Assembly: GCA_963803495.1 (NCBI GenBank)
Contig: CAWDMP010000002.1
Span: 2,046,001 to 2,110,000 of the forward strand
Source of the DNA: Persicitalea sp963803495
GTDB taxonomy: Bacteria > Bacteroidota > Bacteroidia > Cytophagales > Spirosomataceae
Length of the DNA stretch: 64,000 nucleotides
Reading direction: 5' to 3'
A program made the translations under genes and the position numbers. Shown here piece after piece: positions 8,801-17,059 of this stretch (positions are counted from its first letter, which is position 1; each line of letters begins with the position of its first letter). Below the pieces are notes generated by a model that was given only the letters and a program-made list of their open reading frames with translations, made no database searches and was not told where the DNA came from.

Positions 8801-9129
8801 CCCTGGCCGACCGCGACATAGCCCGCGCTTACTACGGCTTGTTCATCGAATCGGTCGAGGCCAAAATTCCTGACCTAGCCACCCGCCGGACCGTGTCGGT
8901 CGCCACCGCGCTGGCGATCGACGAACTTACAAACGCCACCATTCTGGACGGCGATCAAGCCAAGGTGGACTGGCACAGAAACAAAGACCTGTTGGGCAAA
9001 CTGACCATCGACATCGGCGACTACCTCATCGACGAAGTCCGCGACCGCCACGGCGTGCCGCTCACCTTCGGCGAAATGGACGCCCTGGCCGAAAAGTGCA
9101 TCGAGGTCGCTAAAATCCGCTTCCGATGA
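5890..9129 (+). CDS. hsdR: Type I restriction endonuclease, motor and nuclease subunit
   Basis: 1079 residues, normal HsdR length. N-terminal PD-ExK nuclease: IPDLVLFVNGIPLVVIECK with the ECK triad at about 167-169. SF2 translocase: Walker A HTQGSGKS around 351-358, DEGH box around 452-455, FTGTP motif III around 478, and LLTGFDVPS and LLQAIARVNRLYPG as motifs V/VI. C-terminal helical domain binds the methyltransferase core. The enzyme translocates DNA and cleaves away from the unmodified target. Separated from hsdS by the repeat-rich gap, so it may have its own promoter; its last four bases overlap the next gene (ATGA). Confidence 0.96.
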   Translation: MENPSFLEDHLSQIPALQFLQQLGYTYLTPEEALAMRGGKKTAVLLEGVLQSQLEKINDIAYKGASHAFTDANRRTALQALKDVPMQEGYMAACEYVYNLLTLGKALEQSIEGDKKSYTLHYIDWQDLGRNAFHVTEEFSVTRAASQAHYIPDLVLFVNGIPLVVIECKRSDIKDPLHQAISQHLRNQQEDGIRGLYVYAQLCLSLATNQGLYATNGTPEKFWAHWEEKAAGNNRAEKEASTLAYRQELTAVKNTPLAPARHQKLFAGRYAYVRRYFEALQGVAVRPTKQDELLHGLCRPARLLDLVYSFILFDGGAKKVARYQQYFAIKKIGVRVSQLVRGKRPGGVIWHTQGSGKSLTMVMLAQAIAMNPKIRNPKIVLVTDRTDLDKQISDTFLKCDMLVERATTGKSLAVMLASQSDAVITTVINKFENAVKTLKDPLLSPDIFVLVDEGHRTQYGTFNIRMLQALPNACFIAFTGTPLMKKERSTANKFGGIIDDYPVTKAVEDGAVVPILYEGRHAFQEVNERAIDNYFQKVSEPLTDYQKADLKRKFSRADQLNQAEQKMHAIAWDISLHYRDHWQGKGFKAQLVCASKMAAIQYKSFLDEIGYVSSEIVMSGPDDREGEDSAYGKSQDRIKQFWQTMMDEHGSPTKYEENIINRFKYQTDPEIIIVVDKLLTGFDVPSNTVMYLTRSLKEHKLLQAIARVNRLYPGKDFGYVIDYYGLLGKLDEALTTYSGLEDFDEDELTGTMTDIAEEVKKLPQRHSEVWDMFKAVPNKRDAEAYEELLRDEALRNVFYDKLSLFARTFKIALSSYDFVTTTDEKDVARYKKDLAFFLNLRASVTQRYSDTVDFKQYEGQIQKLIDKHIPTDRVETVVELVNIFDKDKFEEEVERVIGEAAKADRIASRTAKHTSEKMDEDPAFYRKFSEMLKDTIREYEERRINEAEYLRRAKEIMESVLSRTDSDIPAALADRDIARAYYGLFIESVEAKIPDLATRRTVSVATALAIDELTNATILDGDQAKVDWHRNKDLLGKLTIDIGDYLIDEVRDRHGVPLTFGEMDALAEKCIEVAKIRFR

Positions 9130-9824
9130 CGCAGGAAAACATCCGCTTTGGCTCAGTGACCATTCACTTCGGGCTCGTGTACAGTCGGCGCAAAAGTCTG
9201 GGCATCACCGTGACGCCTGACATGGAGGTGATCGTGAAAGCGCCCGAAGACGCCCCGCTCGACCGCATCAAGAAAAAGGTACGCCACAAAGCGCCCTGGA
9301 TTTTGCGCCAGCTGCGCTTCTTCCTGCCTTTCCATCCCAAAACACCCGCCAAACGCTACGTCAGCGGCGAAACGCACCTGTACCTCGGCCGCCAGTATCG
9401 GCTGAGGATTATAGAAGGGCAGTCCAGCCACGTAAAGTTAAAAGGACAGTTCATCGAAATCACCTGCCCGGACAAAGCCCAGACCGAACCACTCCTGAAA
9501 AAGTGGTACCTGGAACGAGCCAAAGACCGCTTCGCTACCTACGCCGAACCCTGGATCGAGCGATTCGGCAAGTACGCCGTCGCGCCGTCGAGCCTGATAC
9601 TCCGCGAGATGCCGACCCGCTGGGGAAGCTGCACGGCCCGCGACAAAATCATCCTCAACCCGGAGCTGGTCAAAGCCCCGCGCGGCTGCATCGAGTACGT
9701 CATCGTCCATGAGTTATGTCACCTTGTCCACCACGACCACACCCGCAACTTTATGCAGTTGCAGGAAAAGGAGTTTCCAAATTGGGAGAAGTGGAAGATG
9801 CGTTTGGAGGTGCTGCTGGCGTAA
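9126..9824 (+). CDS. YgjP/DUF45-type zinc metallopeptidase linked to type I RM
   Basis: 232 residues. The zinc motif HELCH is at residues 195-199 in VIVHELCHLVHHDHTRNF, with the preceding MPTRWGSCTARDKIILNPEL that typifies the YgjP/WLM (DUF45, M48-like) family. The start overlaps the hsdR stop (ATGA, 9126-9129), so translation is coupled. Such peptidases are common next to hsdR; control of HsdR by proteolysis is plausible but inferred. Soluble, no signal peptide. Confidence 0.9.
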   Translation: MTQENIRFGSVTIHFGLVYSRRKSLGITVTPDMEVIVKAPEDAPLDRIKKKVRHKAPWILRQLRFFLPFHPKTPAKRYVSGETHLYLGRQYRLRIIEGQSSHVKLKGQFIEITCPDKAQTEPLLKKWYLERAKDRFATYAEPWIERFGKYAVAPSSLILREMPTRWGSCTARDKIILNPELVKAPRGCIEYVIVHELCHLVHHDHTRNFMQLQEKEFPNWEKWKMRLEVLLA

Positions 9825-9856
9825 TGAATTTTTGTTTTTCGAAAGCCTGAATTCTC

Positions 9857-10099
9857 CTACGCCTCTTCGTCAAAATTATCATTGCTGTTCCGTTCGCCCG
9901 CCGCGGGACCGACGCCACTCTTGATGTCGGCGCGCTTTTGCAATTCTTCGTCCGCACCGGGTTGGCTCATATCGACGCCGTAGTCGTCTACGGGTTCTTC
10001 GTTAAAATCGTCGTTGGCATTGCGACCCGCCGATTTAGGGTCGGCCATTTCTTCTTTTTTAATCTCTTTTCCAATCTCTTGCTTTTTGGAGTCGCTCAT
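9857..10099 (-). CDS. Small acidic, probably disordered protein
   Basis: 80 residues, rich in Asp/Glu/Asn/Lys, with no hydrophobic core, and with an internal repeat (AGRNANDDFNEE near residue 24 and GERNSNDNFDEE near residue 68). Starts MSDSKKQEIGKE. No family recognised; the composition recalls small stress or desiccation proteins. It stands alone on the minus strand, convergent with the metallopeptidase gene 32 bases away. Coding status is supported mainly by composition and the internal repeat. Confidence 0.55.
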   Translation of the reverse strand: MSDSKKQEIGKEIKKEEMADPKSAGRNANDDFNEEPVDDYGVDMSQPGADEELQKRADIKSGVGPAAGERNSNDNFDEEA

Positions 10100-10194
10100 G
10101 ATCTGTCGGGGGAATTACGGTTGAATGTGAAGCGGGCCCGGCCCGTTTGTAGCAATCCATCCAAAAAGTGTTCCAGGTACCCGCACTAACCCAA

Positions 10195-12291
10195 TCACTC
10201 CCTATTCCCATAAAACAACGCCGAAGCCGGAACGGCCTGCTCCGCCAAGCCGTCGGCTTGCCAGGTCCAATCCAATCGAGGCTTGGCTTTGCCCGTGTGG
10301 TGGTAATAGATGCGGAAGGGATGGTACCCGGCTTTCAGGTGAACCGTGGTGGAAAGCGGTAAAGACAACGCGGGCTGATCAGGGTAGCTGCGGTCTAGCA
10401 CCAGGGCCTCGTGCAGACGGAACACGAAACTGCCTTCTCCCTGCATCGTGAACTGGTAGGTACCATCCTTGGGTACCTTCAGGTACCCTTCCTGACTGAT
10501 CATCCCTTCTTTCAAGTCGATCTGATCCATTTTTACTGTGGGTGTCGTGCCCGTTTGGGTAGTCTGGCGGGCAGTCAGGTCGGCTACCCAGGGAAACTGG
10601 CCCGCGTGGGCCACCCAACGCAGGCCGGGCGTCAGCTTGGCGGGCACTTCGACCGCCGCCATGGGGGCCATGTCGTAAGGACGGGGCGCTTCGGGGTCGG
10701 GACGGCGCACCTGGATCACTTTCTCTTTGAATGTCTTTTGCATAGCGCGGTAGGCATCCTGACCCGCCAGATTGGTAGCTTCCTGCGGATCATCGACGAC
10801 GTTATATATCTCGAAATCATCGTCGGCCGACTCGATGCCGTAGCGTACGCCGACGTGGTCGCCCATTCTGATCTTCTGCATTTGATTGCGTCGGCGGTTG
10901 CGGTGGCTAGGCAGAAATTCCTCGAAAGTAGGCGTGGTACCGCCCTGCTCGTATTCGATGTACACGATCCCGTCTCTCTGCGTACCCTTGCCAGTGAGCG
11001 AAGGCAGGAGCGACACGCCATCGGTACGGGCGGGCGCGGGTACCTGAGCCGCATCGGCAAAGGTGGCAAGCCAGTCGTACAGGGCGCTGGGGCGGTCGCT
11101 CACCTGGCTGGCCGGAATGGTACCCGGCCACTGCACGAGCGTCGGCATCCTGACGCCGCCTTCCCACACATCGCGCTTGATGCCGTCGAAAGGCCCAAAG
11201 CTATTAAAAAAGACGGGTTCATAGTCTTCTTTCAAATACGATTCGACGGACGGACCATTGTCGGAGGTGAAGACGACCATGGTATTTTGGTCGATCTTCA
11301 AATCTTTCAAAAGCTGCATGATGTCGCCGACGCCGTCGTCGATGCGACGGCACAAGGAGGCGTAGCGCCGGTACACATCCGGCCAGGCGACTTCCGGCGT
11401 GGCAGCGTTTTTGTCGTGGTCGTAGGTGGCCTTGGCATAATCGGGATGGATGTAGGAGTCGGGGGTACCCGAGGCGGTGTTGATCATCTTGCCCGGCGTA
11501 CCCAGCCACTGTAGGCCGCCTTTTAGGCCACCGCCCTGGGGGTAGGCCTGGGTGGGTAGTTCGAGTACCGCGTGGGGTACGTCGTAGGCCAGGTACATGA
11601 AAAAGGGCTCTTTCTTTCCCGCCTGCTCTTTGATGATATCTTTGGCTTTGGCGGTCCAGAGGTCGGTCGTGAAACTCTTGTCCAATCCCGCCGAGACTTC
11701 GGTCTTGTTTTCCCAAACCTCTTTTTTGCCTCGATAGATACCTTCTTTCGGGTAGTGTTCGTGCCCATCGCGGTGGCGAATATAGGCATAGGAGTAGTCG
11801 AAGCCGCGGTTGAGCGGGTGCGCGAGCCAGTTGGGTGCTTCGGCGTCGGCACCCTGCAGGCCCCATTTACCTACCAGACTGGTAGTGTAGCCTGCCTGCT
11901 TGAGTACCGAAGGCATGGTGTAGGTATCCAGTAGTTCCTTATCGAACTGGTTGTTGCGAATGTTGGCGTGGCCCTGACTTTGGCCCAGCAGCAGCGAGGC
12001 GCGCGAGGGCGCACAAACTGGCGCCGCGCAATAGTGGTTGGTCAGCATCGCCCCATTCTTAGCCATCGCATCCAGCGAAGGCGTAAACTGCCAGGGCTCG
12101 CTGCGGTCGTTGGCCTTCATGCGCTGCTGTTGCCAGAATACCCCCAAATCGCCCCAACCCATGTCGTCGACCAGGATGAAAATAATGTTGGGTTTTGTAC
12201 TTTGACTACCGGTAGCGCTGGGCTGCGCCTCGGCGAGGGTAGAGCATACGGTGAGTAAAATCAGAAGGAGGTTTCTGAGGTTGGCATGCAT
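10195..12291 (-). CDS. Secreted sulfatase with C-terminal PA14-like domain
   Basis: 698 residues from the ATG at 12291, chosen because it begins a signal peptide (MHANLRNLLLILLTVCSTLAEAQ); a longer upstream frame lacks one. Metal-binding NIIFILVDDMGWGD (about 34-48) and the formylglycine motif VCAPSR with Cys93 identify a type I sulfatase of the S1 family that hydrolyses sulfate esters. The domain continues to about residue 560. The last 120 residues (GYLKVPKDGTYQFTMQGEGSFVFRLH...AGYHPFRIYYHHTG) look like a PA14-type carbohydrate-binding module. The active-site Cys must be matured by an enzyme not found in this window. Confidence 0.92.
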   Translation of the reverse strand: MHANLRNLLLILLTVCSTLAEAQPSATGSQSTKPNIIFILVDDMGWGDLGVFWQQQRMKANDRSEPWQFTPSLDAMAKNGAMLTNHYCAAPVCAPSRASLLLGQSQGHANIRNNQFDKELLDTYTMPSVLKQAGYTTSLVGKWGLQGADAEAPNWLAHPLNRGFDYSYAYIRHRDGHEHYPKEGIYRGKKEVWENKTEVSAGLDKSFTTDLWTAKAKDIIKEQAGKKEPFFMYLAYDVPHAVLELPTQAYPQGGGLKGGLQWLGTPGKMINTASGTPDSYIHPDYAKATYDHDKNAATPEVAWPDVYRRYASLCRRIDDGVGDIMQLLKDLKIDQNTMVVFTSDNGPSVESYLKEDYEPVFFNSFGPFDGIKRDVWEGGVRMPTLVQWPGTIPASQVSDRPSALYDWLATFADAAQVPAPARTDGVSLLPSLTGKGTQRDGIVYIEYEQGGTTPTFEEFLPSHRNRRRNQMQKIRMGDHVGVRYGIESADDDFEIYNVVDDPQEATNLAGQDAYRAMQKTFKEKVIQVRRPDPEAPRPYDMAPMAAVEVPAKLTPGLRWVAHAGQFPWVADLTARQTTQTGTTPTVKMDQIDLKEGMISQEGYLKVPKDGTYQFTMQGEGSFVFRLHEALVLDRSYPDQPALSLPLSTTVHLKAGYHPFRIYYHHTGKAKPRLDWTWQADGLAEQAVPASALFYGNRE

Positions 12292-12542
12292 GAAATCGGG
12301 CTTTTTAAGACGGTTGGCTTTTCCTTTACAAAATAGAGTAGAAAAGGATTTTACTAAAATAGAGGACATAAGTGCGCGGACATACTCAATGCGAATAGTG
12401 AATCGATGGGATGAGGAAATCCAAACAAGGAAAGTACTTCGAGGATAAGTCCATAACTCAGACAATCAGCAGGTTACAATTGGCCCTCAATTGTAATTAC
12501 TATTCCCGGAAATAGCAACGATTTAAAACGTTTCCAGGGCAA

Positions 12543-12974
12543 CTACTCCGCCGACGACTGCGAGTAGCTGACCAGTACCGCGCCACCGATCATCAGCAGT
12601 ATACCCACCACCATCTGCCAGGTAAGCTTTTCTTTCAGAAAAAATACCGCGAAGGTCACTGCAAATACCAGCGACAGCCGCTCGACGGAGCTCACCAGCG
12701 AGGCATCGCCCAGTTTGAGAGCTTTGAAAGACAGAAGAGATGAGAGCGTCGTGGCGATGCCAGCCCCGATCAGGAAGTACCAGGTGCGTCTATCGATGGT
12801 GCTCAAGCCCGCACCCTGCTTCTGCCACAATACTACCGACCACGAGATGGCCAAGATCAGTACGGATTGCACGGCGAAGGCCAACGACGAATCTATGTTT
12901 TTGAGTCCGGCTTTGGATAGTACTACGGCGGCCCCGGCGGTCAGCGCTGCCAGCAGGGCAAATATGATCCACAT
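12543..12974 (-). CDS. EamA-family (DMT) half-size transporter
   Basis: 143 residues with about five hydrophobic segments (WIIFALLAALTAGAAVVLSK, LAFAVQSVLILAISWSVVLW, TWYFLIGAGIATTLSSLLSF, LSLVFAVTFAVFFL, WQMVVGILLMIGGAVLVSY). It has the short-form EamA signature ending FLKEKLTWQMVVGILLMIGGAVLV, so it probably works as a dimer in the inner membrane. Substrate unknown. The gene is complete and lies between the sulfatase and permease genes on the same strand. Confidence 0.85.
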   Translation of the reverse strand: MWIIFALLAALTAGAAVVLSKAGLKNIDSSLAFAVQSVLILAISWSVVLWQKQGAGLSTIDRRTWYFLIGAGIATTLSSLLSFKALKLGDASLVSSVERLSLVFAVTFAVFFLKEKLTWQMVVGILLMIGGAVLVSYSQSSAE

Positions 12975-13113
12975 AGATTGGTTGAAAATTGAAAGTGGAG
13001 ACGGGGTCGCCCGTGCGCGGGGTCGCCCGTCCGATTGAAAATGAGGCTAGTGCGCAACTAACCCCAGGGCCGTGCGAAAAGTTTTCCATCGAAACCAATC
13101 CTGCTTTCTTCCC

Positions 13114-15540
13114 TCACTCCGACCGCAGCGAATCGACCGGATTCATCATTCCGGCCCGGATGGCCTGGTACCCGACCGTCAAGAAGGCAATCGACACGGC
13201 CACCGACGCGGCCAGGGCATACACCCACCACGCAATGTCGATGCGGTAGGCAAAGTCCTGTAGCCAGATACTCAGGAAGTAGGCGGCTAGCGGTGAGGCG
13301 ATGAGAATGGCCAGGCTTACCAACTTTAAGAAATCCTTGCTGAGCAACGTCACGATGCTCGTCACGCTGGCGCCCAGTACTTTGCGAACGCCGATCTCCT
13401 TGGTCCTCGCCTCCACGGTGAACGTCGCCAGACCGAACAGTCCCAAGCAGGCGATGAGAATGGCAAGAACAGAAGCTGCAGTAAACAGCTGACTGTACTG
13501 CCGCTCCTCGGCGTAGGCTTTCTGGTAGCTCTCGTCCACGAAAAAGTACTCGAACGGATTACCGGGAAAAGCTGCTTTATACAACTTTTCGAGCGAGGCC
13601 ATTTTCTCGCCCATACGCTCGGGCGTAAGGCGGATGCTGTAGTAACCTGTGGAGTTTTGCGGATAGAAAATCATGGGGTCGATGCTATTCTTCACGCTCA
13701 TGTGGTGGTAGTCGGCCACCACGCCGATGACGTCCAGGTAGCGCTCGTCCCACTTTACCTTGGTCCGTAAGGCATCCTCTGGCGACCGGAAGCCCAGTTC
13801 GACCACGGCGCGCTCGTTGAGCAGTACTTTGGAATTGTCGTTCCAGTCCACGGCTACTTCCTGGGGCGTAAAATCGCGTCCGGCTACGAGCGGGATGCCG
13901 TAGGTTGTCAGGTAGCGGTCGCCAATGATGGCGAAGGAATAAGATTTAAGGTCATCTTTCGGCTTGGAACCCGGCTGCGTGAAGCCCGAGGTCATGAAGT
14001 TGTAATAGCGGCCCGGCACACTGCCCGAAGTACCGTACTCTTCCACAAAACTCTCCTGCGCCAGCGCGGCGGCAAAAGTACTTTTTCGGGTGGCCAACGC
14101 GCTGTCTTGCCCAATTTGCGGCCCCTGGACGACCAGCATTTGCTCACTCTCTATGCCCAAATCCATATTTTGCATGTACCGCAACTGGCCGTAGATGACA
14201 ATCGTGGCCATAATCAAACAAGTGGAGATGGCGAATTGCCCCACGACCAGCCCCTTGCGCAGCCAGACACCCCTGGCGTTGGTAGCCACTTTTCCTTTGA
14301 GCGTTTCGATGGGTTTGAAGTTGGAGAGTACCCAAGCCGTATAGAAGCCCGACAGCAGCGTTCCCGCGACCAGCATTCCCAGGCCATAAGCCCAAACATT
14401 CGTTTCGCCCAGCAGCGACAGTGAAACGTTTTTGCCGATCAACTCGACAAAAAACGGCTGCAAGGCCGTGACCAGAACTAGCGCCAGCCCAAAGCCCAGC
14501 AGATTGGTGAGTAGGGATTCGCTCAGAAATTGACCGATGAGGTTGCTCTGCGTGGCTCCCACCGATTTGCGCACGCCCACTTCGCTCGCGCGTTTTAGCG
14601 CGTTGGCTGTGGAAAGGTTGACGTAGTTGAACCACGCAATCAGCAGTATGAGCAGCGCGATGCCCGCCAGCATATAGACGTACTTCACGTTGCCCGTCGT
14701 CTGTAAAGGTTCGTTGAGCGAAGCAGCCAGGTGCAGGTTAGCGACGGGCTGCAGGCGGAACTCGACGCCGTCGTCCTCTTCGGCCACTTGCTTGCGGAGC
14801 GCATTCATTTTTCCTTCCAGCTTGCGGTAATCCACGTTTTCTTTCAACAGAAAGAACGTATTGATGTAATCTGAACCAAGATTGTCAAGACCGGCCCAGT
14901 CATTGCCGTTGAGATTGGAAGGGTTTTTCAGCGTTTCCAGCGAAAAAACCATATCGTACCGGATGTCGGACTGGTCGGTCATGTCGGCATAAATGCCTTT
15001 CACGGTGTAGGTAGTTGTGCCAAACTGATTGTTGAGCACCAGCAGTTTATCCATCGGCTCCTTATCACCAAAGTACTTTCGGGCCGCTGACTCCGAAAGA
15101 AAAACTACGTTGGGTTGAGCCAAATTTTCGGCTTGTCCCTGAACCAAAGGAAAACTGAAAAACGAAAAGAAATTCCCTTCCGCGTAGCCAATATCCATCT
15201 CCCGAAACGAAACGTTGCTTGCCTGATTTTGCACCACGCCCTGCGCCACGCCTTCCTCGAAACGGCAATAGTCCGTAATTTCGGGAAATTTCTCCTGCGC
15301 GATTGGCGCCAGGCCGGGCATCATCTCGGGCCAGGAACTACCTTCGCTGCTCTGGTTGAGTACCCGGTACATCTGAGGAAGGTTGGCGTGAAATTGGTTC
15401 ACGCTCTTCTCCAGACTCACGTACTCCAGAATAAACACAAAGGCCGCAATGCCCAGCCCCAGCCCGACGATGTTGATAGCGCTGAACACGCGGTTACGGG
15501 TTAGGTTGCGGTAGGCAATCTTGAAGTGGTTTTTCAGCAT
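13114..15540 (-). CDS. ABC transporter permease, MacB/FtsX type
   Basis: 808 residues from the ATG at 15540, which gives the usual MLKNHFKIAYRNLTRNRVFSAINIVGLGLGIAAFVFI start; 33 extra upstream codons look non-coding. One N-terminal membrane helix, a MacB_PCD periplasmic domain, three helices near 290-420 (ending in the coupling motif ANALKRASEVGVRKSVGA), a second periplasmic domain, then three C-terminal helices with ARTKEIGVRKVLGAS. This duplicated FtsX architecture is typical of Bacteroidota permeases thought to export peptides or lipids. No ATPase gene is adjacent. Two operator-like palindromes lie 130-165 bases upstream. Confidence 0.92.
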   Translation of the reverse strand: MLKNHFKIAYRNLTRNRVFSAINIVGLGLGIAAFVFILEYVSLEKSVNQFHANLPQMYRVLNQSSEGSSWPEMMPGLAPIAQEKFPEITDYCRFEEGVAQGVVQNQASNVSFREMDIGYAEGNFFSFFSFPLVQGQAENLAQPNVVFLSESAARKYFGDKEPMDKLLVLNNQFGTTTYTVKGIYADMTDQSDIRYDMVFSLETLKNPSNLNGNDWAGLDNLGSDYINTFFLLKENVDYRKLEGKMNALRKQVAEEDDGVEFRLQPVANLHLAASLNEPLQTTGNVKYVYMLAGIALLILLIAWFNYVNLSTANALKRASEVGVRKSVGATQSNLIGQFLSESLLTNLLGFGLALVLVTALQPFFVELIGKNVSLSLLGETNVWAYGLGMLVAGTLLSGFYTAWVLSNFKPIETLKGKVATNARGVWLRKGLVVGQFAISTCLIMATIVIYGQLRYMQNMDLGIESEQMLVVQGPQIGQDSALATRKSTFAAALAQESFVEEYGTSGSVPGRYYNFMTSGFTQPGSKPKDDLKSYSFAIIGDRYLTTYGIPLVAGRDFTPQEVAVDWNDNSKVLLNERAVVELGFRSPEDALRTKVKWDERYLDVIGVVADYHHMSVKNSIDPMIFYPQNSTGYYSIRLTPERMGEKMASLEKLYKAAFPGNPFEYFFVDESYQKAYAEERQYSQLFTAASVLAILIACLGLFGLATFTVEARTKEIGVRKVLGASVTSIVTLLSKDFLKLVSLAILIASPLAAYFLSIWLQDFAYRIDIAWWVYALAASVAVSIAFLTVGYQAIRAGMMNPVDSLRSE

Positions 15541-15668
15541 GGTCTGGTTAGATAGGTAGACGGTGAATGTCGAGGGACAAAGGTCTTTCAACAACCCCTT
15601 CAAAAATTTATACCAAAAAATACAATTGTTGGTAATCAATTGATTATCCTTCTTATTTCACAAAAAAC

Positions 15669-15704
15669 TGTCCGAAAACGGACGCTGGTGTTCGGAAGCG
15701 GACA
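15669..15704. promoter_or_regulatory. Twin operator-like palindromes
   Basis: TGTCCGAAAACGGACG (15669-15684) and TGTTCGGAAGCGGACA (15689-15704) are two near-copies of TGTCCG-N4-CGGACA spaced 20 bp apart, two helical turns. They lie between the divergent permease (15540) and the plus-strand gene at 15799. Regulator unknown. Confidence 0.5.
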
Positions 15705-15798
15705 ACCTGACGGAGCGCTCGATGCTTTTGAAGTGGTATGGTTCTTTTGGGATTTTGTACCAACTAAGTTATACTATCATTAAACCAAAATAACTGTT

Positions 15799-16383
15799 AT
15801 GGCTGAAATTAAGATTGAAAAAAAACCACCAATATGGCCCTGGATATTGGCTGCTTTGGCGCTTGTAGCCCTTTTGCTCTACTTTTTCGTGTGGAATAAG
15901 GACGACGCGGAACCCGTAATGGAGGCGGAAAATGAAAACATGGAAATGGTCGAGGAAGCTCCGATGCTCGGTGCGGTGAGCAACTATGTCACTTTCGTCG
16001 AAAATGACCCAGACCAGATGGGGCTGGACCACGAGTACTCCATGGAGGCGCTCGACCTGTTGACTCGTGCGGTCGAGGCGAAGGCCGCCGATACGGGCTA
16101 CGATGTAAAGGCGGATCTCGATCAGGTGCAAGAGTACGCTGATAAGATCACCAATGAACCCTTTGCTACCACCCACGCTAACAGTATTCGCAAAGCGGGC
16201 GAGATTCTCTCGCGTGCCTTGACCAACATGCAGCAGGCCAAGTACCCCGCGCTGAGCGCAGACGCCGAAAGAGTAGCCAATGCGGCCACTGGAATCAACC
16301 CGGACGTGCTTACGCTGGACCAGAAGACGGCTGTCAAAGGCTTCTTCGGTGAAGCCGCCGATTTGTTGCAGAAAATGAATTGA
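15799..16383 (+). CDS. Membrane-anchored hypothetical protein
   Basis: 194 residues: short charged N-terminus, one transmembrane helix (PPIWPWILAALALVALLLYFFVW, about 10-32), an acidic linker, then a soluble helical domain facing the periplasm (DLDQVQEYADKITNEP...AGEILSRALTNMQQAKYP...AVKGFFGEAADLLQKMN). No family recognised with certainty. It precedes the PRC-barrel gene by 25 bases, so the pair is probably one operon, perhaps part of an envelope or stress response (inference). Confidence 0.75.
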   Translation: MAEIKIEKKPPIWPWILAALALVALLLYFFVWNKDDAEPVMEAENENMEMVEEAPMLGAVSNYVTFVENDPDQMGLDHEYSMEALDLLTRAVEAKAADTGYDVKADLDQVQEYADKITNEPFATTHANSIRKAGEILSRALTNMQQAKYPALSADAERVANAATGINPDVLTLDQKTAVKGFFGEAADLLQKMN

Positions 16384-16408
16384 TAAATCCTGAAAAAAAT
16401 AAATAAAA

Positions 16409-16918
16409 ATGGCAACTAACAATAGAGATTTAGAATACCTGGATGAGATGTCCGACTATGGAGTAGCCGACGGCTACAGCGACGTACGTGGCTGGGATGT
16501 ACTCGATGCCGACAATCGGAAGATTGGCGAAGTCGAGGGACTGCTCGCCAGCAGAGCGGCGAAGCGCGTAGTGTACCTGGACGTAGAAGTGGACGAGGAC
16601 TTGATCACTGCCGGACGGGCCGACATCGACACTTCGGCTAATCCCGAAACACATGAGTTCGAAAACGCCGATGGTGACGATCACATCATTATCCCGATCG
16701 GGATGGTGAACTTTAACGAACACGCCAACAACGTACATGCCTCCCAAATCAAGCATGCCACGTTTGCCAAAGCCAATCGCCTTGGTAAGCGTGCCGAGTT
16801 TGACCGTGCTTACGAAGTAGAAGTGTACCAATTGTACGCTCCCGAAGGTACCGCCATCGCCGTAGAGGACGGCACCTTTTACGATCAGCCGCACTTTCGG
16901 AATCCGATGGCCAAGTAG
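16409..16918 (+). CDS. PRC-barrel domain protein
   Basis: 169 residues. Residues about 25-60 (VRGWDVLDADNRKIGEVEGLLASRAAKRVVYLDVEVDE) have the PRC-barrel core 'G..V...dg.kiG.V...l.d...g.v.yl.v'. The rest contains DDHIIIPIGMVNFNE, consistent with the extended PRC-barrel proteins of Bacteroidota. No signal peptide; role unknown, often stress-linked. Second gene of the 15799-16918 unit and followed 28 bases later by an intrinsic terminator. Confidence 0.85.
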   Translation: MATNNRDLEYLDEMSDYGVADGYSDVRGWDVLDADNRKIGEVEGLLASRAAKRVVYLDVEVDEDLITAGRADIDTSANPETHEFENADGDDHIIIPIGMVNFNEHANNVHASQIKHATFAKANRLGKRAEFDRAYEVEVYQLYAPEGTAIAVEDGTFYDQPHFRNPMAK

Positions 16919-16945
16919 CGCAACGCAGGCTGATAAAGTACTGAG

Positions 16946-16980
16946 ACGGTCGACCATTCTGGTCGGCCGTTTTTTATTTT
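16946..16980 (+). terminator. Intrinsic terminator after PRC-barrel gene
   Basis: 11-bp stem (16946-16956 with 16960-16970, one G-T pair), 3-nt loop, then a T-rich tail 16971-16980. Confidence 0.85.
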
Positions 16981-17028
16981 GATGTATCCCAGGCTTGGTG
17001 CGGTGCGACCTGCATCCGGTAAGATGCT

Positions 17029-17036
17029 TATCTTTG
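17029..17036 (+). promoter_or_regulatory. -7 promoter element of GDP-fucose synthase gene
   Basis: TATCTTTG matches TAnnTTTG and lies 24 bases before the TTG start. No good TTG at the -33 spacing was seen. The same octamer occurs before the tRNA gene. Confidence 0.45.
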
Positions 17037-17059
17037 CAGCGAACGATCGTTAACTACTG

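Noticed and set aside
17042..17051. AACGATCGTT palindrome before fcl as an operator
   Set aside because: A 10-bp palindrome lying at the likely transcription start is easily due to chance; no second copy nearby.
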